From: Jannaschia maritima
GTDB lineage: Bacteria > Pseudomonadota > Alphaproteobacteria > Rhodobacterales > Rhodobacteraceae
NCBI RefSeq assembly: GCF_030973515.1
Contig: NZ_JARGZA010000003.1
Location: forward strand, 1 to 64,000
Reading direction: 5' to 3'
Length of the DNA: 64,000 bases
Under the pieces are notes generated by a model. It ran no database searches, was not told the DNA's origin, and was given only the letters and a program-made list of their open reading frames with translations. Below, in pieces: positions 19,323-29,333 of the stretch (positions are counted from its first letter, which is position 1; every line of letters starts with the position of its first letter). A program made the position numbers and the translations under genes.

Positions 19323-19967
19323 CTAGCCGATGGGTCCCAGACGGTCCAGCACCTCGTCGGCCAAGGCCGCCACTTCCGCCGCGCCGGCCTTGGCACCGGG
19401 ATACTCGCAGATGCCCTGGCCCGCGCCGATGGCTTCGGCATAAGCCACCCGCTGCGCCAAGACCGTCTCCGCCGGATCCGCGTCGAGTTCGGTGATGGCG
19501 GCGCGTATCTTGTCGGTCAGGCGCGTGCCCGCGCGGGCCCGGTTCAGTACGGCCAGGGGGCGCCGCTTCTCGCGCGCGGCAAGCTCCAGCACGCCTTCCG
19601 TCGCCCACAGATCCACCTCGGAGGCGGAAACGGGGACGACGACCAAATCGGCCACCTTCAGGGCGGGCCTCAGATCGCCGTCGATCTTGGGGGGCGTGTC
19701 GATGAGGATCACGTCGTGTGTCCTCGCGTTTTTGGAAACCTCGTAGGTGACGCCCCAGGCCGACGCGGTGCCGAACCCGATGTCGCCCGTGGCCGAAGGA
19801 TGGCGGTCGAGCCGGATCATGAACCAGCGCCCCAGGCTGCCCTGCGGATCGAGGTCCAGGACGGCGACCCGCAGACCGCGGCGGGCGAGTTCGACGGCGA
19901 GGTGAATCGTGACGGTGGTCTTGCCCGACCCGCCCTTCTGCTGCGCCATGGTGACGACCTTGGCCAT
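19323..19967 (-). CDS. ParA/MinD-like ATPase
   Basis: A 214-residue P-loop ATPase of the deviant Walker A class: KGGSGKTT near residue 12, DLDPQG as the A' aspartate region, and IDTPPK as Walker B. Such proteins position cargo (plasmids, chromosomes, chemotaxis or carboxysome clusters) by ATP-dependent dimerisation on DNA. No ParB or cargo adaptor gene is adjacent, so this is probably an orphan ParA. An alternative start two codons upstream (19973) is in frame; GGGGGT before it could serve either. It lies 10 bp upstream of ribE and downstream of tRNA-Ala. Confidence 0.88.
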   Translation of the reverse strand: MAKVVTMAQQKGGSGKTTVTIHLAVELARRGLRVAVLDLDPQGSLGRWFMIRLDRHPSATGDIGFGTASAWGVTYEVSKNARTHDVILIDTPPKIDGDLRPALKVADLVVVPVSASEVDLWATEGVLELAAREKRRPLAVLNRARAGTRLTDKIRAAITELDADPAETVLAQRVAYAEAIGAGQGICEYPGAKAGAAEVAALADEVLDRLGPIG

Positions 19968-20132
19968 CGGCATACCCCCGGCTACGTGGGTCCGTGTCCC
20001 ATGGCGTCGTGGGGCGTGCAAACCCTTTCTCCGTTGGGGGTTCGGAGGGGCGGCACCGCCGGTCGTCGCGGGGGGCGCGCATTCCACGGGTCGGGATGTT
20101 CGGGGGACGGGAAGCGGCCATCCGGGTGGGGA

Positions 20133-20208
<76 letters not shown>

Positions 20209-20263
20209 GATGGGAGGGCGTATGCGGGCCGCGGCGGGGGGTGTCAAGCGGTGGGCGCGGGCT

Positions 20264-20296
20264 GTCTGCACCGCGTCTGCGCGGCGTCTGCTCCGC
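20264..20296. repeat. three tandem 11-bp units, second copy of the GTCTGC-type array
   Basis: Units GTCTGCACCGC, GTCTGCGCGGC and GTCTGCTCCGC run without gaps and are followed by GTCGG, as in the array at 2030-2062. This copy lies between tRNA-Ala and the start of the plus-strand gene at 20429. Two independent intergenic copies with conserved unit length and number argue against chance. Confidence 0.72.
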
Positions 20297-20428
20297 GTCG
20301 GACAGATCCCCTGCCCCATCGTCGGACGACCGGCACGGACGCGGTCGCGCTGCCCGCTCGACCGGCCCCCTTCGAACGGTGCCCACAGACCGCTGGACAC
20401 CGGGCGGCGGCGGGCCACAATCGAGGCG

Positions 20429-21592
20429 ATGCCGGACGAACCCACCGAATTGGTGCCCCTGGACGATTATGCCCCACCCCAACTGGCGGCCGACGACAGG
20501 TTGCGGCAGGTCTGGGGGCGGTGGCGGGACGCGCTGAACGGCGCCGAGGCGGCGGACGAGGCACGGCCGGGCGAGGGGGCGTTCGACGCGGTGCCCGCCG
20601 AACGGCTGGATCGGATCGCGCCCCGCTCCGGGTTGGGATACGTGCCCGCGATGCTGGATCGCGGCCTCGGTCCCTGGGTCCGGGGCGAACCGGGCCCGCG
20701 GGTGCGGGTCGTCGTCGTGCCCCCCTGCGCGCCCGGGCCGGTGGTCGCCGATTGCGCGCGACGGCACGGGATGGAGATCCTGGAACCGCCGGCGGCGGCG
20801 GCGCTGATCTCGGACCCCGAACCCGACCCGCCGGACCTGAACGGCACGGGCCCCCTCGTCGTGCCGGATCTCGGACGGTGGTTCCTGCGCCACCGCCTGG
20901 GGCTGCGGCACCTGCGGGGGCTCCTCGACGCGGCCGCCGTCACGGATCGGCGGGTGCTTCTGGGCGCGGGCGGTTGGACCTGGGCATACCTGGACCGCGT
21001 GCTCGGGGCGGGGCTCGTGGCGGGCGACGTGTCGACCCCGTCCGCGCACGACGCCAGGGCCCTGCGGGACTGGCTGGTCGGGGCCGCCGCGGCGGCGGAC
21101 GAGCGCATCCGCGACGCGACCGACGAACGCGACGTGCTGGACCCCGACCGCGCGAACGGTGGCCGGGACGACCCGATGGCGAAGCTGGCCGCGCGGGCCC
21201 GCGGCATTCCCTGGGTGGCTGCGGCGGTCTGGCGCGACGCGTTGCGCACGGCCCGCCCGGACGCGGACGGCGACGCGGGTGACCGTGCGCGTGGGGACCG
21301 CGTGCAGGACGGCGAAGCGTTGTGGCTGGTCCCGTGGCAGGCCCAGGTCCTGCCGCCCACCGACCGGGAAGGGGCGGCCCTGCTGTTGCACGCGATCCTG
21401 ATCCACGACGGCCTGTCGCCGGATGCGATCGAACGGATCGTGCCCGTCCGCGCGCCCCTGCCCCTGATCGCCGCCTGCCTGGAACGCGACCTGATCGTGC
21501 GCGACGGCGAACACCTGCGCGTCCGGGCCGGGGCCTATCCGTCCGTCCGTCAGGCCCTGGCCGATGCGGGCCTTTCGCTGGGAGAGCCGTGA
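20429..21592 (+). CDS. conserved hypothetical protein coupled to mscS
   Basis: A 387-residue soluble protein of no recognised family. The N-terminal third has alpha/beta character (RVRVVVVPPCAPGPVVADCA, then VVPDLGRWFLRHRLGLRHLRGLLDAA and RRVLLGAGGWTWAYLDRVL), reminiscent of a P-loop fold that has lost the GxxGxGK motif; the C terminus (LIAACLERDLIVRDGEHLRVRAGAYPSVRQAL) looks like a winged helix. Both are inferences. The start MPDEPTELVPL has TCGAGG upstream. Its TGA shares a base with the mscS ATG, so the proteins are made together. Confidence 0.78.
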   Translation: MPDEPTELVPLDDYAPPQLAADDRLRQVWGRWRDALNGAEAADEARPGEGAFDAVPAERLDRIAPRSGLGYVPAMLDRGLGPWVRGEPGPRVRVVVVPPCAPGPVVADCARRHGMEILEPPAAAALISDPEPDPPDLNGTGPLVVPDLGRWFLRHRLGLRHLRGLLDAAAVTDRRVLLGAGGWTWAYLDRVLGAGLVAGDVSTPSAHDARALRDWLVGAAAAADERIRDATDERDVLDPDRANGGRDDPMAKLAARARGIPWVAAAVWRDALRTARPDADGDAGDRARGDRVQDGEALWLVPWQAQVLPPTDREGAALLLHAILIHDGLSPDAIERIVPVRAPLPLIAACLERDLIVRDGEHLRVRAGAYPSVRQALADAGLSLGEP

Positions 21593-22413
21593 TGGGCGAC
21601 GACATCGGTTCCGACGCGGACGCGAAGGCCAGCACCCTTCTCAACGATCTGGGCGAGATCAGCTTCGGTTGGATCGCGCTGATCGTGCTGGGGACATGGG
21701 CCACGATCGTCGCGCTGCGCATCGTGCTTCCGTTCCTGGCGGAGCGGGGGCCGTCGCCGCTGCGCCTGTATCTGCTGGGCGCGGTTCCCATCGCGCGGCT
21801 GCTGCTGATCACGGTCGCGGTCCTGCTGCTGATCCCGGAGGTGTTCAACGTCACGTTCCAGAACTTCCTGGTCATCGCGGGTGCGGCCAGCGTGGCCATC
21901 GGCTTCGCGTTCAAGGACCTGGTCACCAGCGTCGTGGCCGGCGTGGTGGCCGTGTTCGAGCGTCCCTATCGCCCGGGGGACTGGGTGCGCGTCGGCGACG
22001 ATTACGGCGAGGTCCGGTCCGTGGGGCTTCGCAGCTTCCGCATGGTGACCGCGGAGGACAACGCGATCATCGTGCCGCATTCGCAGATCTGGGACGACAA
22101 CGTGGCAAACGCGAACGACGGGACGCGGACCTGTATGGTGGTCGCGACCTTCCGGGTCGATCCGGACCACGACGGGGCGGCGGTGCGGGCCGCGCTGCAC
22201 GACGTCGCGGCGACGAGCGCGTACCTTCATTTCGACCGTCCCGTCGCGGTCATGGCCAAACCCGACGTGACCGGGACGTCGTACATGGTGAAGGCGTATC
22301 CCTTCGATCTGCGCGAGCAGTTCCGGTTCAAGACCGATCTGACCCTGCGGGGAAAGGCGGCGCTGCGGGACCTGGGCGTGGCGGAGGTCGTGGGAGTCGA
22401 GGGAATGGCCTGA
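21592..22413 (+). CDS. MscS-type mechanosensitive channel
   Basis: A 273-residue small-conductance channel protein that would release solutes on hypo-osmotic shock. Three transmembrane helices are visible at about residues 22-48, 58-83 and 88-120; the third is the Gly/Ala-rich pore helix (GAASVAIGFAFKDLVTSVVAGVVAVFERP), followed by the beta domain GDWVRVGDDYGEVRSVGLRSFRMVTAEDN and a C-terminal alpha-beta domain. Starts by one-base overlap (TGATG) with the unknown gene upstream. Length is typical of E. coli MscS. Confidence 0.93.
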   Translation: MGDDIGSDADAKASTLLNDLGEISFGWIALIVLGTWATIVALRIVLPFLAERGPSPLRLYLLGAVPIARLLLITVAVLLLIPEVFNVTFQNFLVIAGAASVAIGFAFKDLVTSVVAGVVAVFERPYRPGDWVRVGDDYGEVRSVGLRSFRMVTAEDNAIIVPHSQIWDDNVANANDGTRTCMVVATFRVDPDHDGAAVRAALHDVAATSAYLHFDRPVAVMAKPDVTGTSYMVKAYPFDLREQFRFKTDLTLRGKAALRDLGVAEVVGVEGMA

Positions 22414-22490
22414 CGGGTAAAGGTCCGGATCGGGTCCGGGCCGGACGGTCGACCATGGAACGTCCGCGTCGAACGGCCGGACGTGAAAAC

Positions 22491-22506
22491 GCCCCGCCTG
22501 CGGGGC
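22491..22506 (-). terminator. terminator of the YsnF-type gene (leftward)
   Basis: GCCCCG (22491-22496) pairs with CGGGGC (22501-22506), and on the minus strand the stem is followed by TTTT. It lies about 35 bp after the stop of the DUF2382 gene and faces the end of mscS, so it separates convergent units. Confidence 0.75.
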
Positions 22507-22539
22507 GGGGCGCTTCCTTCGTTCTGACCGGCGGAAGGT

Positions 22540-23292
22540 TCAGGCCGCGTCGGTGCGGCCGTTCTTGCGGTCGACGTCCACCTCGGTCTTGCGCACGGTG
22601 TCGGACACGACTTCCTCGTGCTCGGTGACCTCCTTGCCGACGACGACCTCCTCGGTGACGACGGCTTCCTTGGAGACCACGGCCTCCTCCGACTGGGTCG
22701 TCACCTCGATGTCGCGGTCCTGGAACAGGGCGTCCGCATCGGCGCCCTCGACCACCCGGTCCACGGGGCGGCGTTCGACCGACAGGCGCTCCTCGCGCAG
22801 GCGGATGCGCTCCTCGACGGGCACTTCCTGGACGTAGGTGCGGACATGCGCGGACCCGCGGTCCGTCACGCGCTTGCCGACGCGCATGCGCTCCTCGGCC
22901 AGCGGGATCGACGTCTCGCCTTCGACGGCGTCCGTCGTGCCGGTCGTGCCGGTCGCGGCATAGGCGTCCGCGTCGTAGTCCGGCTTGCTGCGATAGTCGG
23001 TCTCGTAGCTGTCGATGTCGACGCCGCCTTCCGGGTGGCGCATGATCTCGGCAACCTGGTCGATATGGGCGTCCTCGACGTCCGCGGAGACCACGTAATG
23101 CCCTTCGCGCAGCGCCTGCTTGTAGGTCGCCGCCTCGTCGTGGGGCAGGTGCAGGGTGTCGATGTCGTCGTAGCGGTCGGCGCCGCCGAACACGTGGACG
23201 TAGCGGTCGCCGACGCCGAGTTCGGAGATCTTCGCGCGGACCAGTTCGGCCACGTCGTTGGTACGATAGATCGCTGTGATGGTGTTGCTCAT
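22540..23292 (-). CDS. YsnF/AvaK-type stress protein (DUF2382), long form
   Basis: A 250-residue protein. Residues 1-85 resemble the general stress protein 17M-type domain (ITAIYRTNDVAELVRAKISEL, LHLPHDEAATYKQALREGHYVV). A linker rich in Tyr/Asp/Thr follows, and residues 125-245 form a DUF2382 domain: IPLAEERMRVGKRVTDRG, VEERIRLREERLSVERRPV and a charged repeat-like tail (EEAVVSKEAVVTEEVVVGKEV). DUF2382 proteins are stress-associated in bacteria, mechanism unknown. It is downstream of a shorter paralogue, 57 bp apart, likely one transcription unit. Confidence 0.9.
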   Translation of the reverse strand: MSNTITAIYRTNDVAELVRAKISELGVGDRYVHVFGGADRYDDIDTLHLPHDEAATYKQALREGHYVVSADVEDAHIDQVAEIMRHPEGGVDIDSYETDYRSKPDYDADAYAATGTTGTTDAVEGETSIPLAEERMRVGKRVTDRGSAHVRTYVQEVPVEERIRLREERLSVERRPVDRVVEGADADALFQDRDIEVTTQSEEAVVSKEAVVTEEVVVGKEVTEHEEVVSDTVRKTEVDVDRKNGRTDAA

Positions 23293-23349
23293 GGTGTTGC
23301 CTCCTTGGGGGCTGGGGTTTCGTTGTTCGGAGCGGGAACGACGCGGCCG

Positions 23350-23748
23350 TCAGGCCGGGTCGTCGGTGGTCGCAGGCTCGACCGTCGCCCGTTGACGACG
23401 CAGGGTGACGACCTCGGCGTGATCGACGGTATCGGTCCGACGGGTCAGCCGGATCTCCTCCACCACACGGTATCGCTTCACGAGGACTTCCTCGACCACC
23501 GGTATGATCGTGGTCGTACCTTCGGTGCGCGTGCGCGGCGGCTCGTCATGGATGCGGTCGGCCGGGACGCGCTCGATCTCGATGCCCTCCCGGGTCAACC
23601 GTTCGTCCACGCTGACGTCCTCGGACCGGGTCCGCAAACGGATCGTGGCGGCCGTGTCCGTGGTGGCGCGCTTGTCGACACGCAAACGCTCCTCCACCAC
23701 GGGAATGCGCGTCACGTCGGGGGCGTCTCGGTCGATTCGGTCCGTCAT
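23350..23748 (-). CDS. YsnF/AvaK-type stress protein (DUF2382), short form
   Basis: A 132-residue protein consisting almost only of a DUF2382 domain: RIPVVEERLRVDKRATTDTAA, VSVDERLTREGIEIERVPADRI and IPVVEEVLVKRYRVVEEIRLTRR. GGGGAGGGTGCG precedes the ATG. The frame upstream of this start is spurious. A GGAAC-N16-TGTT motif about 100 bp upstream suggests control by the general stress sigma factor EcfG. Confidence 0.88.
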   Translation of the reverse strand: MTDRIDRDAPDVTRIPVVEERLRVDKRATTDTAATIRLRTRSEDVSVDERLTREGIEIERVPADRIHDEPPRTRTEGTTTIIPVVEEVLVKRYRVVEEIRLTRRTDTVDHAEVVTLRRQRATVEPATTDDPA

Positions 23749-23843
23749 CGCACCCTCCCCTCCGGGCATTGGATCACCGTGGCGGGAGGCGGTCGCCCGC
23801 CCCTCGGAAGGACCGGACGCCGCCGTCGTCGTCACGGCATCAC

Positions 23844-23868
23844 AACAGGGGGTGGGGCGATTCGTTCC
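23844..23868 (-). promoter_or_regulatory. candidate EcfG (general stress) promoter, leftward
   Basis: On the minus strand GGAAC (23868-23864) is followed after 16 bases by TGTT (23847-23844). The alphaproteobacterial general stress sigma factor EcfG recognises GGAAC-N16-18-(C)GTT, so this is a near match with one change at the first base of the -10. It would drive the two DUF2382 genes. Confidence 0.5.
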
Positions 23869-23894
23869 CTGTGGAAAAGTCAATCGGTCGGAGC

Positions 23895-23921
23895 GGAACC
23901 ACCCACTGGGGTCCGCGCGTT
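23895..23921 (+). promoter_or_regulatory. candidate EcfG (general stress) promoter, rightward
   Basis: GGAAC at 23895-23899, 18 bases, then CGTT at 23918-23921: an exact match to the EcfG consensus and spacing. It lies 80 bp upstream of the small membrane protein gene and back to back with the leftward candidate, so one short region would fire both ways under stress. Confidence 0.62.
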
Positions 23922-24001
23922 CCGTTGGCATATCGGCCCCACTCGCGGGGCGTGAAACCGGCCGATGCGATCGGTCCCCAACGACATGCAAGGAACGCCC
24001 C

Positions 24002-24220
24002 ATGGCAGACAAGTCTTCCGACTTCCGCGATCCCAAGGTCCACCGCGACGCCTCGACCGGCCCGGGTATCGGCAAGATCCTGTTGTACGCCCTTCTGGCG
24101 CTGCTGGCCCTGCTGGCGCTTGCCTGGCTGCTGGGCTTCTTCGACAACGACGTCGACACGGCCACGGTGCCGGCGGCGACGACCACGACCGAGGAGGCCG
24201 TCGTCGTCACCACCGACTGA
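24002..24220 (+). CDS. small single-pass membrane protein
   Basis: A 72-residue protein: a charged N terminus (MADKSSDFRDPKVHRDAS), one strongly hydrophobic Leu/Ala helix at about residues 24-46 (ILLYALLALLALLALAWLLGFF), and an acidic Thr/Val-rich tail outside or inside. AAGGAACGCCCC precedes the ATG. No family recognised. Its position behind an EcfG-like promoter and opposite YsnF-type genes suggests a stress-envelope role, which is inference. Confidence 0.75.
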   Translation: MADKSSDFRDPKVHRDASTGPGIGKILLYALLALLALLALAWLLGFFDNDVDTATVPAATTTTEEAVVVTTD

Positions 24221-24247
24221 GGTGACCGTCCGATGTGAGTGATGGTG

Positions 24248-24271
24248 CCCCGGCCGTTCGCACGGTCGGGG
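24248..24271. terminator. hairpin between convergent small genes
   Basis: A 10-bp stem with one G-U pair (24248-24257 with 24262-24271) closes a TCGC tetraloop. It sits between the ends of the small membrane protein gene and the oppositely oriented lipoprotein gene, so it may stop transcription from both sides. The T content after it is weak (ATACTTCTT). Confidence 0.6.
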
Positions 24272-24291
24272 ATACTTCTTCATGCAGGCCC

Positions 24292-24420
24292 TTACTGCAC
24301 GGGGGTCGGGGTCGCGGCCGGCGCGTCCGTCGCGGCGTCCGGCGTCGCGGTCCCATCCTCCTGACAGGCCGCCAACGTCAGAAGGGCGGCGAGGGCGGCG
24401 ATGATCTTCAACTGGGTCAT
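24292..24420 (-). CDS. very small lipoprotein
   Basis: A 42-residue product: MTQLKIIAALAALLTLAAC is a signal peptide ending in a lipobox (LAAC), leaving a mature peptide of about 24 residues rich in Ala, Thr, Pro and Asp. GGAG lies at normal distance before the ATG. Tiny lipoproteins of this sort resemble entericidin-like envelope peptides, but sequence identity is too low to assign a family. Export and lipidation are inferred from the lipobox. Confidence 0.7.
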   Translation of the reverse strand: MTQLKIIAALAALLTLAACQEDGTATPDAATDAPAATPTPVQ

Positions 24421-24629
24421 GTCTCGCTCCGTTCGTTGGGACGCGCCATGCGCGCCATGACGGAACCTAGCGAGCGGTCGGGGCGGCACGCACGTGCCCC
24501 TACCCCGGGCGAACGGAATGGGCCGGGCCTCGCCTGACAGGTCGGCCAAGCCCCGCCAATCATGCGCGAAGGGTGGCCGTTGGCGGAACGGCGCCGGGTC
24601 GCACCGATGCCGTCCGCCGCGCGCCGTCC

Positions 24630-27461
<2,832 letters not shown>

Positions 27462-27488
27462 GGTGCGTGGTCCGGAACTGGCATGGAT

Positions 27489-27567
27489 CGTGGGGTGGGC
27501 ATCACCATGCCCACCGGGGCGCATCGGGATACATCGGCGCGGTGGGCATGGTGATGCCCACCCCACG
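27489..27567. repeat. 28-bp perfect inverted repeat between gcvH and gcvP
   Basis: Arms 27489-27516 and 27540-27567 are exact reverse complements with a 23-nt loop. Each arm holds its own smaller palindrome (GTGGGCAT-CACC-ATGCCCAC), so the element looks like two REP units in inverted orientation. The right arm ends exactly next to the gcvH stop codon. In the transcript it would form a very stable stem between the gcvH and gcvP cistrons. Confidence 0.9.
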
Positions 27568-27927
27568 TCATTCGCCGATATGTTCGTTGTAGGCATCCTC
27601 GTCCATCAGGTCGTCCATCTCCTCCGGCGTGGTGGTGGTCATCTTGAAGAACCAGGCGGCTTCGGGGTCCTCGTTCACCAGGCCGGGGTTGTCGGCCAGC
27701 GCCTCGTTCACCTCGGCGATCTCGCCGTCCAGTGGCGCCGTGATGTCGGATGCGGCCTTCACGGATTCGATCACGACGATCTCCTCGCCCTTCACGACCT
27801 CGCGGCCGACCTCCGGCAGTTCGACGAACACGACGTCGCCCAACTGCTTGGCCGCGTATTCGGTGATGCCGACGGTCACGAGGTTGTCGTCGGCGTCCAG
27901 CCATTCGTGGTCTTCGGTGTACTTCAT
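27568..27927 (-). CDS. gcvH: glycine cleavage system H protein
   Basis: Lipoyl carrier that shuttles the aminomethyl intermediate from GcvP to GcvT. The 119-residue product has the lipoylated Lys57 in [11 protein letters not shown], the start KYTEDHEWL, and the C-terminal WFFKM motif typical of the family. It lies 28 bp after gcvT; downstream a strong stem precedes gcvP. Confidence 0.97.
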   Translation of the reverse strand: MKYTEDHEWLDADDNLVTVGITEYAAKQLGDVVFVELPEVGREVVKGEEIVVIESVKAASDITAPLDGEIAEVNEALADNPGLVNEDPEAAWFFKMTTTTPEEMDDLMDEDAYNEHIGE

Positions 27928-27955
27928 GGGATCCTCCTGTCTCGGGGTCGGCCGT

Positions 27956-29080
27956 TCAACGCTTGTAACGCGGAGTGTGGAAGGGAAGGTCCGTCACCGC
28001 GACGGGCAGGCGCCGCCCGCGGACGTCGCCCATCAGGACGGTGCCGGCGGCGGTGCCCGCGGGGACGTAGCCCATGGCCACGGGTGCCCCGACCGTGGGG
28101 CCGAACCCGCCGGAGGTGACGGTGCCCAGTGGGGCCGTAGCCGCACCATCGGCATAGAGCATCGTGCCCGCGCGCATGGGCGCCCGGCCCCGCGGGGCCA
28201 GCCCGACCCGGATGCGCGAGGGGCCGTCCGTCAGTTCGCCCAGGATGCGCTCGGCCCCCGCGAAGCCGCCTTCGCGCGCGCCGCCCTCGCGGCGGACCTT
28301 CGGGATCGACCAGGCGAGCCCCGCCTCCACCGGCGTGACCTCCGGCGTCAGGTCCTGACCATAGAGGGGCATGCCCGCCTCCAGCCGCAGGCTGTCGCGC
28401 GCGCCCAGACCGATGGGTGCGACGGCATCGTGCGCGAGCAGCGCACGGGCGAAGGGTTCGGCGGCATCCACGGGCAGGCTGACCTCGAAGCCGTCCTCGC
28501 CGGTATAGCCCGACCGGCTGATCCAGAGATCCGCGCCCTGCCAGTCGTTGCTGGCGGCGTCCATGAAGCGCATGGACGCCACCGCCGGGACCACCGTCGC
28601 CAGCGCATCCTCCGCCGCCGGTCCCTGCAGCGCTAGCAGCGCACGGTCCTTCAACAGGCGGGGCGCGTGATCCGGCAGGCCCGCGCGCAGGACGTCCATG
28701 TCGACGTGCTTCGTCGCGCCGTTGACCACCAGGACTAGGCGTTCGCCGTGATTGGCGACCATCAGATCGTCGAGGATGCCGCCGCGATCGTTCAGCAGCA
28801 CGCCGTAGCGCTGCCGCCCGGCCGGCAGATCGACGGCGTTCATCGGGGCCAGGCGTTCCAGCGCGGCCGCCGCGCCGTCGCCTTCCAGCACGACCTGTCC
28901 CATGTGGCTGACGTCGAACAATCCCGCATGGGTGCGCGTGTGAACGTGTTCGGCCATCACCCCCATCGGGTACTGCACGGGCATGGCATGACCCGCGAAG
29001 GGGACCATCCGCGCGCCCAGCTCGGCATGCAACGCCGCCAGGGGCAGCGGGATCGGATCGTGGGTTGCGTCCTGCGACAC
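27956..29080 (-). CDS. gcvT: aminomethyltransferase, T protein
   Basis: Transfers the methylene group from lipoyl-GcvH to tetrahydrofolate and releases ammonia. The 374-residue product shows MVPFAGHAMPVQYP, FDVSHMGQVVLEG (folate site region), GYTGEDGFEVSLP and LRLEAGMPLYG. I take GTG at 29080 because GGGAGG stands just upstream; the ATG at 29167 would put the start within riboswitch sequence. First gene behind the glycine riboswitch. Confidence 0.95.
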   Translation of the reverse strand: MSQDATHDPIPLPLAALHAELGARMVPFAGHAMPVQYPMGVMAEHVHTRTHAGLFDVSHMGQVVLEGDGAAAALERLAPMNAVDLPAGRQRYGVLLNDRGGILDDLMVANHGERLVLVVNGATKHVDMDVLRAGLPDHAPRLLKDRALLALQGPAAEDALATVVPAVASMRFMDAASNDWQGADLWISRSGYTGEDGFEVSLPVDAAEPFARALLAHDAVAPIGLGARDSLRLEAGMPLYGQDLTPEVTPVEAGLAWSIPKVRREGGAREGGFAGAERILGELTDGPSRIRVGLAPRGRAPMRAGTMLYADGAATAPLGTVTSGGFGPTVGAPVAMGYVPAGTAAGTVLMGDVRGRRLPVAVTDLPFHTPRYKR

Positions 29081-29118
29081 GGGTACCTCCCCCACGGCCG
29101 CGCGGGCCGCTTCGATAC

Positions 29119-29284
29119 CCCCTCTGTCCCTTGCGCCTGAGATCGCTATCCCTTCGGCGTCCCGCACGGCGGCGGGATCTCTCCAGAGTGTTGCACGCGT
29201 CCGGTCCTTTCGCCTGAGAGTTTCCGGGGCGGTTGCTCCTTCGGCACCGGCCCCGGAGGGCCGGGTTCTCCCGTGCGCGTGGAT
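29119..29284 (-). promoter_or_regulatory. tandem glycine riboswitch
   Basis: On the minus strand two successive aptamers are readable. The first has GGGAGAACCC, GCCGAAGGAGCAA and ACTCTCAGGCGAAAGGACCG, closed by CACGCG/CGCGTG. The second has CTGGAGAGATCCCG, GCCGAAGGGATA and ATCTCAGGCGCAAGGGACAG, closed by CTCTG/CAGAG. These are the conserved glycine-aptamer elements, with a very short linker. It lies directly upstream of gcvT and would switch the operon on when glycine is plentiful. The end points are approximate. Confidence 0.95.
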
Positions 29285-29333
29285 CCCGATTAGATCGGTG
29301 GCGCGATCCCGACAAGGGGGATGTGCGGGGACG

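Noticed and set aside
27482-27570. Small mobile element (MITE) at the gcv inverted repeat
   Set aside because: No target-site duplication is visible around the arms and the element lies within an operon next to a stop codon, which fits a REP-type unit better.
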